A DNA stretch of 64,000 nucleotides from Limonium bicolor (taxonomy: Eukaryota; Streptophyta; Magnoliopsida; Caryophyllales; Plumbaginaceae), in assembly GCA_023374045.1 (NCBI GenBank), contig CM041780.1:169752085-169816084 (forward strand), read 5' to 3'. Position numbers and translations under genes: made by a program. Below, in pieces: positions 32,701 through 44,165 of the stretch. The number at the start of each line of letters is the position of its first letter. Position 1 is the stretch's first letter. Below the pieces are notes generated by a model. The model was not told the DNA's origin. It saw only the letters and a list, made by a program, of their open reading frames with translations, and did not search any database.

Positions 32701-33104
32701 GACTAATTGAGGTGGATTTGTAATTTAGAGTATAGACCATTCCACGGAATATTTAGAATAAATTTTGTAGGTAATTACCTACGGAATATTAAGTTGCTTA
32801 TAATCATAGACTAGATATTATATTGATAGACTTTCACCTACTGAAATTCCGTCACTAAAAGTATAACATTTAGTAATTTGATTTCCCTCCATAAGTTTAT
32901 TGCGTGCGTGGGTAAAATATTGAAACAATTTCACCTACAGAAATAATTTGGTGTGTAATTTTTCCGAATTCCGTCACTAATACTTGTTACATACGGATTA
33001 ATTCCGTAGGTAATGTTATCTGAATTTGGTGTGTAATCCGTCGGAAATAATGTTAAATTCCGTAGGAAATTTTCCGTCTGTGATACTACAGTTTTTTTGT
33101 AGTC
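32700..33104 (-). repeat. Left-type CACTA terminus
   Basis: From 33104 inward on the minus strand: GACTACAAAAAAACTGTAG, then cagacggaaaatttcctacgg and a series of cctacggaa/tccgtag words. These are collinear with 40976-41440. The first C of the terminal repeat is changed (33104). Confidence 0.78.
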
Positions 33105-34808
33105 GTTAAGGGTTATATGGGTAATGTTATAACTAATAATTAGGCTACTTTTATCCCTGGTAGGCTTACAACTGATAACGTGATTGTGGCTCATGAGTTG
33201 CTTCATTCTACGAAACTATCTAAGGCTAGGAATAATGGTCATTTTGCATTGAAGGTTAATATGGCATAAGCGTTTGATTGTGTTGAGTGGTCGTCCCTCT
33301 TTGTTGTCTTAAGGGTGATGGGTTTTCATGAGCAATTGGCGTGTTTAGTTTAAAATGTTTTCATCTGTCTCGATGGCTATGTTAATGAATGGTTATCCTA
33401 GACTTGTTTTTAAGCCCCAACGCAGGCTTCGTTAGGGTGATCCTTTATCCTCTTATTTGTTTCTTTACTGAATGGAAGCATTGTCTTCAAGTCTGTCTGT
33501 TTCTACTATGAATGGTGTTATTAGGGGTATTTCGTTAAGGGGCTTGGGTTTTGATGTTCATAGCTTATTATGTGTCGATGTCTGCTTTGTTTTTGTTAAG
33601 CATTCTCCTCATAATTCCTAGCTGATTTAGGATATTTTACAAGACTTTTGTGAGACAGTAAGGCTGTATAAATGTTGAAAAGTCGGGTTTGATGTTCTCT
33701 AGTGGGGTGTCAGGTAACCTAAAGTATCAGATTAGTTGTTGTCTTGGTGTCTAGGAGGTGAGGTTAATGACTTGGGACAATACTTGGGCTTTCCCAGCAA
33801 GTTTGGTAGGAGTAAAAGGTCTATTTTGTCTATGATAAAATAAGGAAAAGGATCCAGGACTGGTCTCATGTTGGTTCCTAGGTGGGGAGGTGTGTTCTTA
33901 TTAAAATGTTTTATAAGCTATTCTCTTGTACGTAATGAATGTGATTCGATTACCTGCCTCTATTGAGGGATATGCTCAGATGGCAAATTTCCGGGGGAAG
34001 GGTAAAGGGGATGCTCGAGAGGTCCATTAAAAGAGTTGATTTCACGTGTGTGCTAGCAAGAGGGACGATAGCCTAGGTTTCCATTACTTGCCTTACTTTA
34101 ACTAGGCCCTTTTGGCCAAACAATGTTTAAGATTTCTTATGCAGCCAGGTCTTTTCACCACCAGAATTTTAAAGGCAAAGTATTTCCCTATTGGAAATAT
34201 TTTGGCAAAAATTGTAGTAGACCAAGCCCGGTGTGGCGTGCTCTTCATAGTGCTATTTCTTTAGTCAACCAAGGAGCAAGGAGAACTATAGGAGATGGGA
34301 TGGATACCATAATTAATGAGCAATGGGTGTGAGGAGAACCTGGAGGGATGTTGGCTTTGTGGTCTTTGCTAGATATGGTCCACTCGCAGGGAAGAGTATC
34401 CCGGCTCATTGATCCACATACGAGGCAGTGGAAGGAAGATCTTATAAGACAATGGCTTGATGGTGATGATGCAGAGCTGGTGCTAGCTAAGCAGCTAAGA
34501 AGTGAGGCAACTAGTGATAGTTGGGAATGGGGTCTTACTAAAACAGGGGAGTTACTGTATAATCTCCAATGTCCATAGCTCTAGTCCTTCTTATTCATCA
34601 GGTAGTTGGGTGAGTCGTGCAATGAAAAGAGTCGAGAAATGTCAGCTCCCTCCTCGTGTGAGTCTGTTTGCTTGCAAGTTTTTGCATGACCACATTCCCT
34701 GTAAGGCAGTTATGGCTCATAGTTTAATACAAATATTGATACATCTTGTCTATTTTGTGTTGCTACTAGTGTTTTGGGAATGAGAGGAGTTGGACCCACC
34801 ATTAGGAT
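33105..34808 (+). pseudogene. LINE reverse transcriptase, heavily decayed
   Basis: Many stops, but the plant L1 RT order is clear: ATFIPGRLTTDNVIVAHELL (33140), NNGHFALKVNMA-AFDCVEW (33226), RRLR-GDPLSSYLFL (33423) and MEALSSSLS. YLGFPSKFGRSKRSI (about 33785) follows. The zf-RVT region has PVWRALHSAISLVNQGARR and TIGDGMDTI (34219-34310), then KFLHDHIPCKAVMAH (34678). It begins at the CACTA TSD and is cut at 34809 by the hAT-like MITE. LINE RT would prime on nicked target DNA; this copy is long dead. Confidence 0.85.
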
Positions 34809-35363
34809 TAGGACTGTCAATCTTGACACGAACCCGAAATCCAATCTGAAACTGAAATGCTAAAATACTGGTTTGGGTTACAATTTTTAACCCAAAAACA
34901 TTTTTGGGTCAGGTTCGGGTTGGGTTGCTAAAAATCCGGGTTGGTTTTGGGTTTGATTTGCCAACCCGATTCCAACCTGCAACCCGAAAACATTTTAAAA
35001 AAGAAAAGAAAATATATATTCTTATAGTTATGCGAAATAACCCTAAATATACCAATCATGTAACCGTTTGTGTTTGATAGTTTTTATATGTGTTATATTG
35101 TCTTTGTGATTTTGTGTAGAATTTTTATTGATGGTCCCATATTTTTAATTTTGGGTTGATTTCAGGTTGTCTTGAAGTCTATTTCAGTTTGATTTCGGGT
35201 CGTCAGGTCAGTTTCAGATTGATTTTGGGTCATTAGATCGGTTTTAGGTTGACAAATCATAACCTGTTTTGGGTTTGGTTCAGTTTCAGGTTGAGGTGAA
35301 ACATGAGCAGGTCAGGTTCGGGATGAAGACAAGCCGACCCAAAACTCGAAATTGACAACCCTA
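34809..35363. mobile_element. hAT-like MITE, 555 bp
   Basis: Ends TAGGACTGTCAAT and, inverted, TAGGGTTGTCAAT, the usual termini of plant hAT miniature elements. The interior is full of gggtt/aaccc words (cgggttgggtt, aacccgaaa) in both arms and has no coding capacity. I could not see a clean 8-bp TSD, so the exact ends are uncertain by a few bases. Confidence 0.65.
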
Positions 35364-35684
35364 GTCGGCACTGCAATTTGATTTGGATGTTCATGACTGG
35401 TTTATTATGTTTTGTCTTAAACAAACATTAGCAGTGGTTTAATCCCTAATTTTTTGTGTCTTTAGAAAATATGTGTTACGAAGTGCTAGTTTGGGAAGGC
35501 AAGAACATTGGAGCATGGATGAGAGTAAGCTCAAGTGTTTTTGGAATCAGTAACATCGATGAATGTTTAACAAGTTATGACTAAGCAGGAGGGACAGATG
35601 ACGGCGCCTGATGATCAAGTTGCGGTTGCAATTTTTGTGGACGCTGGTGTTGGGACAAATGAGGGCTACGATCTCGGGGCTCTA
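35364..35684 (+). pseudogene. Probable LINE C-terminal remnant
   Basis: The plus strand reads LDVHDWFIMFCLKQTLAV and, after a stop, VFRKYVLRSASLGRQ, weakly like the C-terminal part of plant LINE ORF2. It follows the MITE and ends where the copia LTR begins at 35685. Assignment is by position and faint similarity only. Confidence 0.4.
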
Positions 35685-35856
35685 TGTTAGGAGTTGCGTA
35701 TCTGTTAGTTTGTTTCATCTATTAGTTAAACTCTATTTAGCCTTCTATTAAGTTGTAGGTACTTTTTAAGAGGTAGTTTAGTAAAAGCTGTGACCAAGGT
35801 ATTTAAGTTATCCCCCTAGATCATTGTACAATTAATACATTCCATTCTTTCTCTCT

Positions 35857-38146
35857 GTGAGCCTCTGTTTTTGAACCTCTATCCTAAATTTATTCGGATC
35901 AGTTCGGGTTCTAAGTCCACTTATAACCTAAGTTTAATAACTAAGTCAAATAAAATTAATTATTAAATTCTATTTAGCTCACTAGAACCTAATCAGAGTC
36001 GCCACCTAATTTTGACCTACGGTAAATTAGGAAAGGAGAGTTCGGGTTCAGGAGCTTGGTATTGGACTTTTTCAGGATTCAAATTACTTTCACTACCCTT
36101 ATAAGTCGCTTTTCCTTTACTTATGTTATTTACGGCTTATTATGAATTCGGTTAAACTACAGTGCGCAAGTTTCTAATTTTTTTGTATGTTTAACAATTT
36201 TGACAGAATTGAAAAGTGAAAATTAAAATTACCTAAATTAGGGTTTCAAAAGCTGAATTTGTTCAAATTATAGTTCTGTCCGTTTGTACGGACCTAATAT
36301 CCAAACCCATAGACCCTAATTAACCTAACTGATCAGAAAAGTAGAAATTGCAAGAAAACAAAATTTCAAAAAACCTGGGGCCACGGACTGGACGTCCGTA
36401 GTCCCAGACATAAGTAAAGAAAACCTAAAAAATTTGAAAAATTAAATCCCGCCACTGTTCGAGGCTGTCTGGGGCCACGGACAGGCCGTTCGAGGGCACA
36501 GACTAGCCACGGGCAGTGGCGTTCGTGCACTTCCCAATGATGCTTTCCGCTCAAATTTTATAGGGAAAATTACATCACCCACCCATGACGTTTGGCAAAA
36601 TTACACAGCCCACCCACGAGGTTTCAAAAATTACTTTGCCCACCCATGTGGTTTCCACAATTTTACATCCAGCAACTTTTCTAATATTTGATCAACTTAA
36701 AAGATGGTTAAATGATATCCAAATTTGATGAAACTTTACATGGACCATACTAAGATGTTATATTTTTGTTCAATGCCAAATCCAAAGTTTTTTAAGGTCA
36801 TATATGACCTGTGGGACTCAATGAAACATGAGACACGTTCATCGAGTCCCACGGATCATATATGAGCTTAAAAAACGTTGGATTTCACGTTTTACCAAAA
36901 TATAACACTTTAATATCGTCCATGTAAAGTTTCATCAAATTTGGATATCATTTAACCATCTTTTAAGTTGATCAAATATTAGAAAAGTTGCTGGATGTAA
37001 AATTGTGGAAACCACATGGGTGGGCAAAGTAATTTTTGAAACCTCGTGGGTGGCCTGTGTAATTTCGCCAAATGTCATGGGTGGGCGATGTAATTTTCTC
37101 AATTTTATAAGTGTGTAGCCTGAAAAATTATAAACATGTTAATAATTTATAAACTTGAAATTGACTTTGAATTATGACCAAAACTTAGTGAACAAGTTAC
37201 TACACATAAACAAAAACAAATAACCACTCAGAACCAAGAAAAGGTCATTTGAACCCAAATTTAAACATAAGGTTAATGAAGTCTATGGGAATTGGAAAAG
37301 TGGGATTCCATTCTGTTTAACCTTCGGAATCAATGAGATTCTTCATGTCGGGAACCTCTCGAAGCTTCGTTGAAGTCGGTCTAAAATTGAGCTCGAACCC
37401 AAATTCCGACTCTTGTGAATTAATGTTTTTTTCACGTTTTTGTGGTGGTTTGATGGTAATTTGATGATTGTTGTGGGAGTTGAAAAATGTGTTCCGGTGA
37501 TGATTTTAGTGAAATTTTGGTGTTTGGTTGAGGCTCAGGTATTCAAAATGTGGGAAGAAGGAGACTGCTGGGTGATTTAGTGCTCTAGGGTTCTTCTTGT
37601 TCTAATTTTATGAAGAGAAAAGATCCCTTATATACACAACACTAAAGATAGAGTAAACTCGATAAAAACTAAAGTTTACCGGGATTTGGTCGGGTTACTT
37701 CTAGAGTGAATCTGACTATGAAATTTTAACCACACACAGAGAAATACACTCTGGTTTTTCTAAAGAGAAATTGGAATTTTTGGATAAAATGAATATTTTT
37801 AATTTCAATTTCTCATCAGATTTGTTCAGAAATTAGTAGAATATTATTAGAAATTTGAAATTTGAAAATTCCAAATCCATTGTGCTCTAAATGTCATCCT
37901 TTATCATGTGTAAAAATTCAAAGCATTATGAGTTGATTTGAGTCATTTTCATAGGAGAGGGAAAGCTTACGAGATGGCTTAGGAGCCTTGAAAATTATGA
38001 AAATGCCCCTCGTGGTGACCAAGTTGTCACCAATGTCCTGAAACGTGCTAATCAACTCAGGTCTTGTACCCTTTGACCAAATTACCCTTTTTAGTACCTG
38101 TGTCTTGAAGTACTCTTTTGTAGGGGTAAAAATTTTGGGTATAACA
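35857..38146 (-). mobile_element. Solo LTR, Tat-like, minus strand
   Basis: On the minus strand it starts TGTTATACCCAAAATTTTTA and ends GAGGCTCACA (TG...CA), 2.29 kb including the MITE inside. A TSD ctctc flanks it (35852-35856 and 38147-38151), though the left copy lies in a CT run. It shares the phrase aggtggcgactct with the Tat/Ogre-like LTRs (near 48671 and 61047). No internal domain is present, so an LTR-LTR recombination product is likely. Confidence 0.65.
36563..37100. mobile_element. Mutator-type foldback MITE, 538 bp
   Basis: Two arms of about 200 bp are near-perfect inverted copies (cccacccatg...ggtttcaaaaattac against its complement), around a short centre near 36830. Ends GGGAAAATTACATC and GAGAAAATTACATC (inverted). 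A 9-bp direct repeat aattttata flanks it (36554-36562 and 37101-37109), as expected for Mutator-like elements. No coding capacity. Confidence 0.85.
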
Positions 38147-38246
38147 CTCTCATGAAATGAAATTCATCTATTAGGGAAAGTTCTTCTTCCTCGATTCTCT
38201 TTTTGGTTCCACTTCTAGAGCTTTGCCTCTGTAGCATATTCATTCA

Positions 38247-38257
38247 TGGTATTAGAG
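38247..38257 (+). other. Primer-binding site, iMet-like with one mismatch
   Basis: TGGTATTAGAG directly after the LTR end; a common copia variant of TGGTATCAGAG. Confidence 0.75.
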
Positions 38258-38395
38258 TGGAAGATCATGGGATCTTGCTCTTGAACTTCATTCTTGAACC
38301 CCTTAATCGTCCCTCTGACTATCACAGTCAATTGCAACCTTGGCTTACCCTAGTTTTTCTTCTTCCCTCGGCCTATGATTCCATTTCAAAGTGAA

Positions 38396-38979
38396 AATGT
38401 TTGGGGATGCTGATTCCTCCAAAATTAAATATGGTGGCAACAAGTCTCATGCTTCCCAGAGCAATAGTGGTGGATCTTACAGCAACGAAATCAGAGATCC
38501 CCTCTATCTATCGAGCTCAGATCATTCTGGGTTGACTCTAGCCAAAATTTCGATTGAGGCCCAGGTTTTCCCCATTGGAAGCATCAAGTCCAAATTGCTC
38601 TGGCATCAAAGAATAAGCTCAGTTTCATTGAAGGAACACTCAAGAAACCGACAGGTTGTGAAACTCGTACTCTAGTTTGGACTCACTGCGACTATATGGT
38701 GCGCTCTTGGATATGAGTCTGGAGAAGAAGGTCGCTAATTCGGTTCTTTTTCGCACCCCTACTGCACACATTTTGAAAGATATTTGTGGCCGTTTTGATC
38801 AAGCTAATACGACGAGAATGTATGATTTAGAGCGACATCTCGAGAGCGCTATGCAAGAGAATGATAGCATTTGTGACTATTTTACCAAAGTGAGAGGAAT
38901 CTATGATGATATTGATGCGGCAAAGACTTTACGAGCTTGCGCATGTGATATAAATGATGCATTCCAAGAATACAAAAGG
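38396..38979 (+). pseudogene. Copia gag, 5' part, frameshifted
   Basis: From ATG 38396: MKMFGDADSSKIKYGG..., then IRDPLYLSSSDHSGLTLAK, the N-terminal block of the plant copia gag_3 type. After frame changes the reading continues IALASKNKLSFIEGTLKKPT and RTLVWTHCDYMVRSW. It goes on with EKKVANSVLFRTPTAHILKD, RMYDLERHLESAM and ICDYFTKVRGIYDDID to 38979, where the giant element is inserted (TSD aaagg). It resumes at 61296. Confidence 0.85.
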
Positions 38980-39730
38980 TGTAGACACCAAAAATTCTCA
39001 CCTCATAAAAATAAAAATCTGAAAAATGAATAAAATAAAAGGGTCATCGTCTTTCTTTTCCAAAACCTATTTATGTGCATACCAAAAAGAAACCATCTTT
39101 TTATGACAAAATTTTCTTTTTTTCAATCAATGTTCAAAGCATTTCAAAACACAAAAAAATCAATTCTTAGAAAATAAATTTTCAACAATAATCCGGTTGC
39201 AAACCCGTCCCTTTTCATTCATTTACTTATTTTACACTCTTATTTTTATTTTAGTCTATCTCGATTTTGCATATTTATCTAGGTATTCATGTCTCTGTTA
39301 TTATTATTATTATTTTACCCTATTTATTGTTACTTTTACTTGCCATTTTAGCATGTAATTTTATTTCTACATTATCATTATTATTCTAGTATCATTTCTA
39401 TCATTTTACGTACTTATTATTATTGTTTACATGTGTTTTCATCTTCACTTTATTATTCATGTCTTTTTAGAAGAAAACAATCCATTTTGAATGATAAAAC
39501 TTTTTAATCTTATTGAGCGTTTCCACTATAAAACACTTGCGTTTTTGTGGATGTATCCTCTCCGAGCCATAACTATTCTTATATTTCTCACATGTTATCA
39601 TTGAGTTTGGTTATTAGTATGACTAGTTAAGGCTTTGAGTATACTACTTATAGGTCTTGAGTTCGAGTGCTGTTAGATGCACTTTGGGATTTTTTTTAAC
39701 TAGCTTCCTCTTCATCCTAAACTCTTGCAT

Positions 39731-39738
39731 TATATATA
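39731..39738 (+). promoter_or_regulatory. Candidate LTR TATA box
   Basis: TATATATA followed by gagcaacaaacacagaacc; the same box is kept in the 3' LTR at 56818-56825. Positioned about 750 bases into the LTR. No experimental start is known. Confidence 0.5.
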
Positions 39739-39829
39739 GAGCAACAAACACAGAACCCTAGCAAGGACCAGTAGTCACCGATCCCAAAGAAAGAGAAGAA
39801 GGCATCAGCCGCCTCCCATTTCTTTTCTA

Positions 39830-40975
39830 AACCACCAGTCCCAAGAAAATTCTCGCAGAAAGCAAGGCCTTCATCTTCCTGTTCCATTCTCTATACTCAC
39901 GGTATTTTTGCCACCGAACTGGACAACTAAGGAACAGAAGTCTCTGCTGCTTCAACACTGGTAATATTGCAACCCCACTGAAGAACAAGAAGTATATAGC
40001 TCTCATTCCTTTCATTCTCTTCTCGGTAATCTTGCATCCCACTGGCAAAATGGGCACACAGCTCTTGAGCCTATTTTCATTCTCCTTTTCATGGTCATTG
40101 GCACCCAAACTGGCAACAAGAATATACATGCTCTGCCCTCTTTTCATCTCTCTCTCACAATAATTTTTCTCACCCAAACTGTCAAACAAGAAGCATACAG
40201 TCTTGCCCCCTCTTCATTTCTCTTTACCACCAGTAATCTTGCAACCTAACTGGTGCACGAGGAACATACAACCTTGGCCTCTCTTCAGTTCTCTTCACCT
40301 ACGCCAGCGAACAACATATATGTTTGTCTCTCATTCTCTTCATTTTACTACCACAACTGCAGAACAAGGAACATATATGCTTCCCCTCTGTTCATCTCTT
40401 CATATGGCTGGCGATAGGGAGCGTCCCTGCTCCACCCCTTCTCTTCAAATCACCAGCTAACAAGGAATATACAACTCCAATTCTCATTTTCCCTTCACCA
40501 ATAGAAATTTTGCAACCACACTGGCGACAAGGAACACCCACGCTCTGCGCCTTGTTCACTCTCTTCACAGATGATAGTTTGCAACCCAGACCGACGAACA
40601 AGGAGCATACTGCTCCGCCTTTTTCACTCGCTTCACTTCCGGTAATTTGCAACCCCTGGCGTGACGAGGAACATCTACTCTGCGCCTTCATTCTTCTCAC
40701 CCCCAGTATTTTGCTACCCAAAATATAAAAGAAGGGAGCAAACCAGCTCTGGACTTCTCAATTTCTTCGATCGGCGTACAAGGGCAAATGCTCAGCGCCT
40801 GATTCATCTGTTAACAGACGGAAATTCGCTACCCAAGCCGGTGAGAAAAGAGTAAACGTTCTCGCATCTTCAACCTAGCTGGCAAAAAGGGAACAAGACG
40901 CTCTGCGCTCTTCTCCGACAACAATTTCTGCAACCTAACAGGCGACCAAAGAAGTACATGTTCTGCGCCTGTTTC
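39830..40975 (+). repeat. Degenerate minisatellite of about 60 bp in the LTR, 15 or more units
   Basis: The unit consensus is close to ttgcaaccc-actggcgac-aaggaacatacac-ctctgc-cct-ttcattctcttcac-cag-taat. Units are 48-72 bp and differ by many changes; the array continues at 45678-45775 beyond the CACTA. The same array is at 56917-58110 in the 3' LTR. Related units occur inside the CACTA elements. Confidence 0.75.
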
Positions 40976-41440
40976 CACTACAAGAAAACTGTAGTATCAC
41001 AGACGGAAAATTTCCTACGGAATTCATCCGTATGTAAAAAGTACTTTCACCTACGGAATTTTATAGCATTTCCTACGGATGTCGTTTCAGTATAAAATAA
41101 ACATTTCAAGTGATATTAGTGACGGAATTTGGGCAAAATTACAGACCAACTTATTTCCGTAGGTAAAACTGGTCGAATATTTTGCCGCGCGCGCACTTTA
41201 CTTATGGAGGGAAAATATAAATTCACTAAATGTTATATTTTTAGAGACGGAATTTCCGTAGGTAAAAGTCTATCTATATAATACCTAGACACTAATTATG
41301 AGCAACTAAATATTCCGTAGGTAATAACCTTTACCTACAAAATTTATTCTAAATATTCTGTAGGTAATAAACTTTACCTACAAAATTTATTCTAACTATT
41401 CCGTAGGAAATGATGATATATATACTCTAAACATATACAG
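40976..41440 (+). repeat. CACTA left terminal and subterminal repeats
   Basis: Terminal repeat, then at least ten words such as cctacggaatt, ccgtaggtaa and gacggaatt in both orientations. In En/Spm such words are binding sites of the regulatory transposon protein; that role here is inferred. Confidence 0.75.
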
Positions 41441-42534
41441 TTTGTCATTTACCCCAAATTTCTTTTCTCTTGTTTGGGTTGCGCCTGGCGACAAGGAACG
41501 TCATTTACCCTAAATTTATGTTCTCTTCTTCGACTACTAAGTGAAAGATTGGCGATTGCTAACAGGCGACAAGGAACGTCCGACATCTCCTGCTATCTAT
41601 GCTATCCGGTGAGTATTTCAAAATAGGTTTTTGATTTTTCACTCGCGCGCCCAAGATTGCAACCCTAATTGGCGAGTGTTTTACGTTCTGTATATGAAAA
41701 TCTGGAACTTTCTTTGCTGCACACCTGATTATAAATATCTAGTTCTGTTTCGCTTTTCTGATATGGTCACTCCAAACCGGTACTTTACCGCAAATTACTG
41801 TTGTGTTCGAACGATGATTTGGATTTCGCTTGGTCTTTTAAAACACTTGATTCAAGAGCTTTTTTTACAAAAAAAAAAGCAGGAAGAGGACTTCAGCAAT
41901 TTATTAGTCTTCAAAATTACGATTTGTTAGCATATAAACATTTCACAATCAGACACTATCCCTATATATATTATAATGCAAAAAAAAACAAAGGGAAAAA
42001 GACCGACAAATGACATAACTTGATATAATATTACTATGTGAAGCATTGCTAAATAGTACTAGTTTACCATTTGGTGCATGTACGCAGCTAGCAGCAACCA
42101 CCGTCTATCACGACAAATTAGAGGTGCTGATCGGTGTACAGCAAAATTGAATATATATAAACTAGGTCATGTGTGAACGAAGATCTGACTTTGAAACTTC
42201 GCACAACACTCCCCTGTTGCTGCTAAATACTTCCCAAGATCCTACCCGATCTAGCTACTGTCTTTTCTCTCCTAGAATGCTCCTAATGTTTTGACAAGAA
42301 ATTAAAGATTAAAATCCAAATTAGGATTCTGGTTTCTGATAGGTAACTTCAGTTTTTGCTTCTGTGCTTTTATAGGAGCAGATTTGAAACCTGTAACCAG
42401 GTCCCAGCTTGATTTCTTTTGCTACTATAGGGGTAAACTGATTTCAGCCTTTATTAAGTACTTTTCTAATTTCAAGAATTCAAATTGTGGTAATGTAATT
42501 GAACTTATATGTTTCTGATTTTGTTCCGTATCAT

Positions 42535-42990
42535 ATGAATATTGCAACCCTTACTGGTGATAAGGAACATACATACTATCCGTCTTCATTATCTTCTATT
42601 GCTTGTGCCTTGCAGAGATAAATATGGAGCTGTAGTTCATTAAGGAGCCGGTAATATAATTGAACTGATGAGCAGGTAAAATATGTTTTTGATTTTGGTA
42701 ATATGACATCTAAATATTTTAACCTTAAATGGCGATAAGGAGCACACATACTCAACACCTTCATTCTCTTCTGTTGCTTGCGCCTTGCAGAGATAAATTT
42801 GGAGCTGCTTCAGCACATTGTAGTTCATTAAGGAACCGGTAATATAATTGAACTTCTCTATTCGGATTTGTGGTGATTATCAAAGTGTTTTTGTTTTTTA
42901 TTTTGTTCCATCGCATTTGAAAGCTAGTATAAGGAACATACATACTCAGCAGCAGCCTGTTCCATTTGATTTTGTTCATCCTTATTGATT
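42535..42990 (+). repeat. Direct repeats of about 180-190 bp in the CACTA interior
   Basis: Two long units and a partial third, starting near 42540, 42718 and 42925. Each begins with a ggcgataaggaacatacatactc phrase and runs through cttcattctcttctgttgcttg to gagataaat-tggagctg, attaaggaaccggtaatataattgaac. The opening phrase resembles the LTR minisatellite unit. Confidence 0.7.
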
Positions 42991-43429
42991 GCCCCTTCAT
43001 TATAGAATCTGTAATACAGTCGATTAGCTAGAGAAATATATAATTGGTTAGGAAGATGAGGAGACAACCTGCTGTTCTTTTATATAATTGGTTACCTCAG
43101 CTTGCACGTCTGACATGTTTGCAAACACTCAAAATTTTCCTAATTAACTATTAATTGTGAGATTGTACTCTAACAACTCAGCTACTTGTTTAGTAACTTT
43201 TGGAGCAGTCTACTCAGTTATTAAGGGAAAATTGAACTTATATTTTTTTTTAAGTTTCCTAATAATTTTAGAACAGCAGGATTTGAACCTGCGTGGTAGA
43301 ACAATGACTATATGTAACTAAAATGATCTTTGGATTTGAAATAAGTTCGCCCTCTCTTTGGTTGATATGTTTTATCCACTAATGTATATTTGGTAGCCTC
43401 ATTATTAAGTGTTTATACATAGGTTCAAT

Positions 43430-44165
43430 ATGGATTCAAATAGATTTTGGTTATGCAACCGGGTAGATGATGACGGATATGTAACACCCGAATACTTGAG
43501 GCAAGTTGAAGATTACATAACTTTTGCAATATCATCAGAGTGGTTTGTTAGTGGGGATAGAGTTAAATGCCCATGTGTAAAATGTGAAAAACAACATTTT
43601 TTGGATCACGATGTGGTGCATATCTTTTTTAGCTCATAAGAATTGTTGAATTACTTTTTGTTAACTTTACTTATAAATATTGTAGCAATCATATGTATCT
43701 TGTTTGGAGGAGAAGTATGGTCCAGTTCATGATGAACATCCTGAATTTGACCCTGATGCTTGGTGCAAGGCAATTGGTGGAATGAAGACTACACATACTC
43801 AAGTGTATGGTTTTGGCACTACACCGCGTGCCAAACAAATATTAAATCCATCAAGTTATGCACCTGAAACATCTTCCTCAGCTTGTGGACCAGCAACAAA
43901 ATGTTTGGGTAACCCAACTGAATTTGACCAATTACGTTAAGAGATGTCGACCACGAAGGAAGAAATGAAAGGGTTTGTTGAAACTCAAGATGAGATTAAG
44001 AATGCATTGCTAGCATTGGCTGAAATGTTCGGTCAATTCAAACATGGCAATTCAACCAATGCTAATGGATCTGTTGGTGGATCTTCAAAGGCTCCAATTG
44101 CTAACTCACGTAATGAAGATGAGGAGCTAGATTCTGAGGATGATTCTTTAAGGTATGGATCTTAA
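43430..44165 (+). pseudogene. CACTA transposase-associated and Transposase_24-like gene, broken
   Basis: Exon 1 from ATG 43430: MDSNRFWLCNR then YLRQVEDYITFAISSEWF and KCPCVKCEKQHFLDHDVVH. This matches the transposase-associated domain (MDxxW..., CPCxxC) of plant CACTA proteins. After a probable intron ending AG at 43685 the frame continues QSYVSCLEEKYGPVHDEHPE, FDPDAWCKAIGG and THTQVYGFGTTPRA, like the plant transposase family with the VYGLG motif. A TAA at 43938-43940 interrupts it; the same frame continues with a coiled-coil-like EMSTTKEEMKGFVETQDEI and an acidic end (NEDEELDSEDDS). The catalytic TNPD-type domain is missing. Confidence 0.75.

Larger units (their letters stand above)
16213..33104 (-). 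mobile_element. Large CACTA (En/Spm) transposon carrying host gene fragments
   Basis: The outer ends are CACTACAAGAAAACAG at 16213 and, read on the minus strand, GACTACAAAAAAACTGTAG from 33104. Both are followed inward by TATCACAGACGGAA and dense cctacggaa/ttccgtctg subterminal repeats. A 3-bp TSD gtt flanks it (16210-16212 and 33105-33107), and LINE sequence resumes on both sides. Comparison with the CACTA at 40976-45674 shows that 33104 is the left-type end and 16213 the right-type end, so it lies on the minus strand. No transposase is visible. It contains sugar-transporter and GH1 remnants, extra internal CACTA termini at 18857 and 19991, and the nested copia element. Confidence 0.75.
35685..38246 (+). 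repeat. 5' LTR of the plus-strand copia element, split by a solo LTR
   Basis: Parts 35685-35856 and 38152-38246. Starts TGTTAGGAGTTGCG and ends ATTCATTCA. A tatttaag promoter-like box lies at 35798. Joining the parts gives a continuous 5' LTR of normal copia size, with ctctc shared at the junction. Confidence 0.7.

Noticed and set aside
40203..40728. Overlapping ORFs of 85-134 codons on both strands
   Set aside because: They lie in the degenerate minisatellite of the LTR, recur at the same place in the 3' LTR, and have no domain.
43264..43310. tRNA-like T-arm on the minus strand (GCAGG-TTCAAAT-CCTGC)
   Set aside because: Only a T-stem and a few acceptor bases are visible; no D-arm or anticodon arm could be recognised, so it is at most a fragment or chance.
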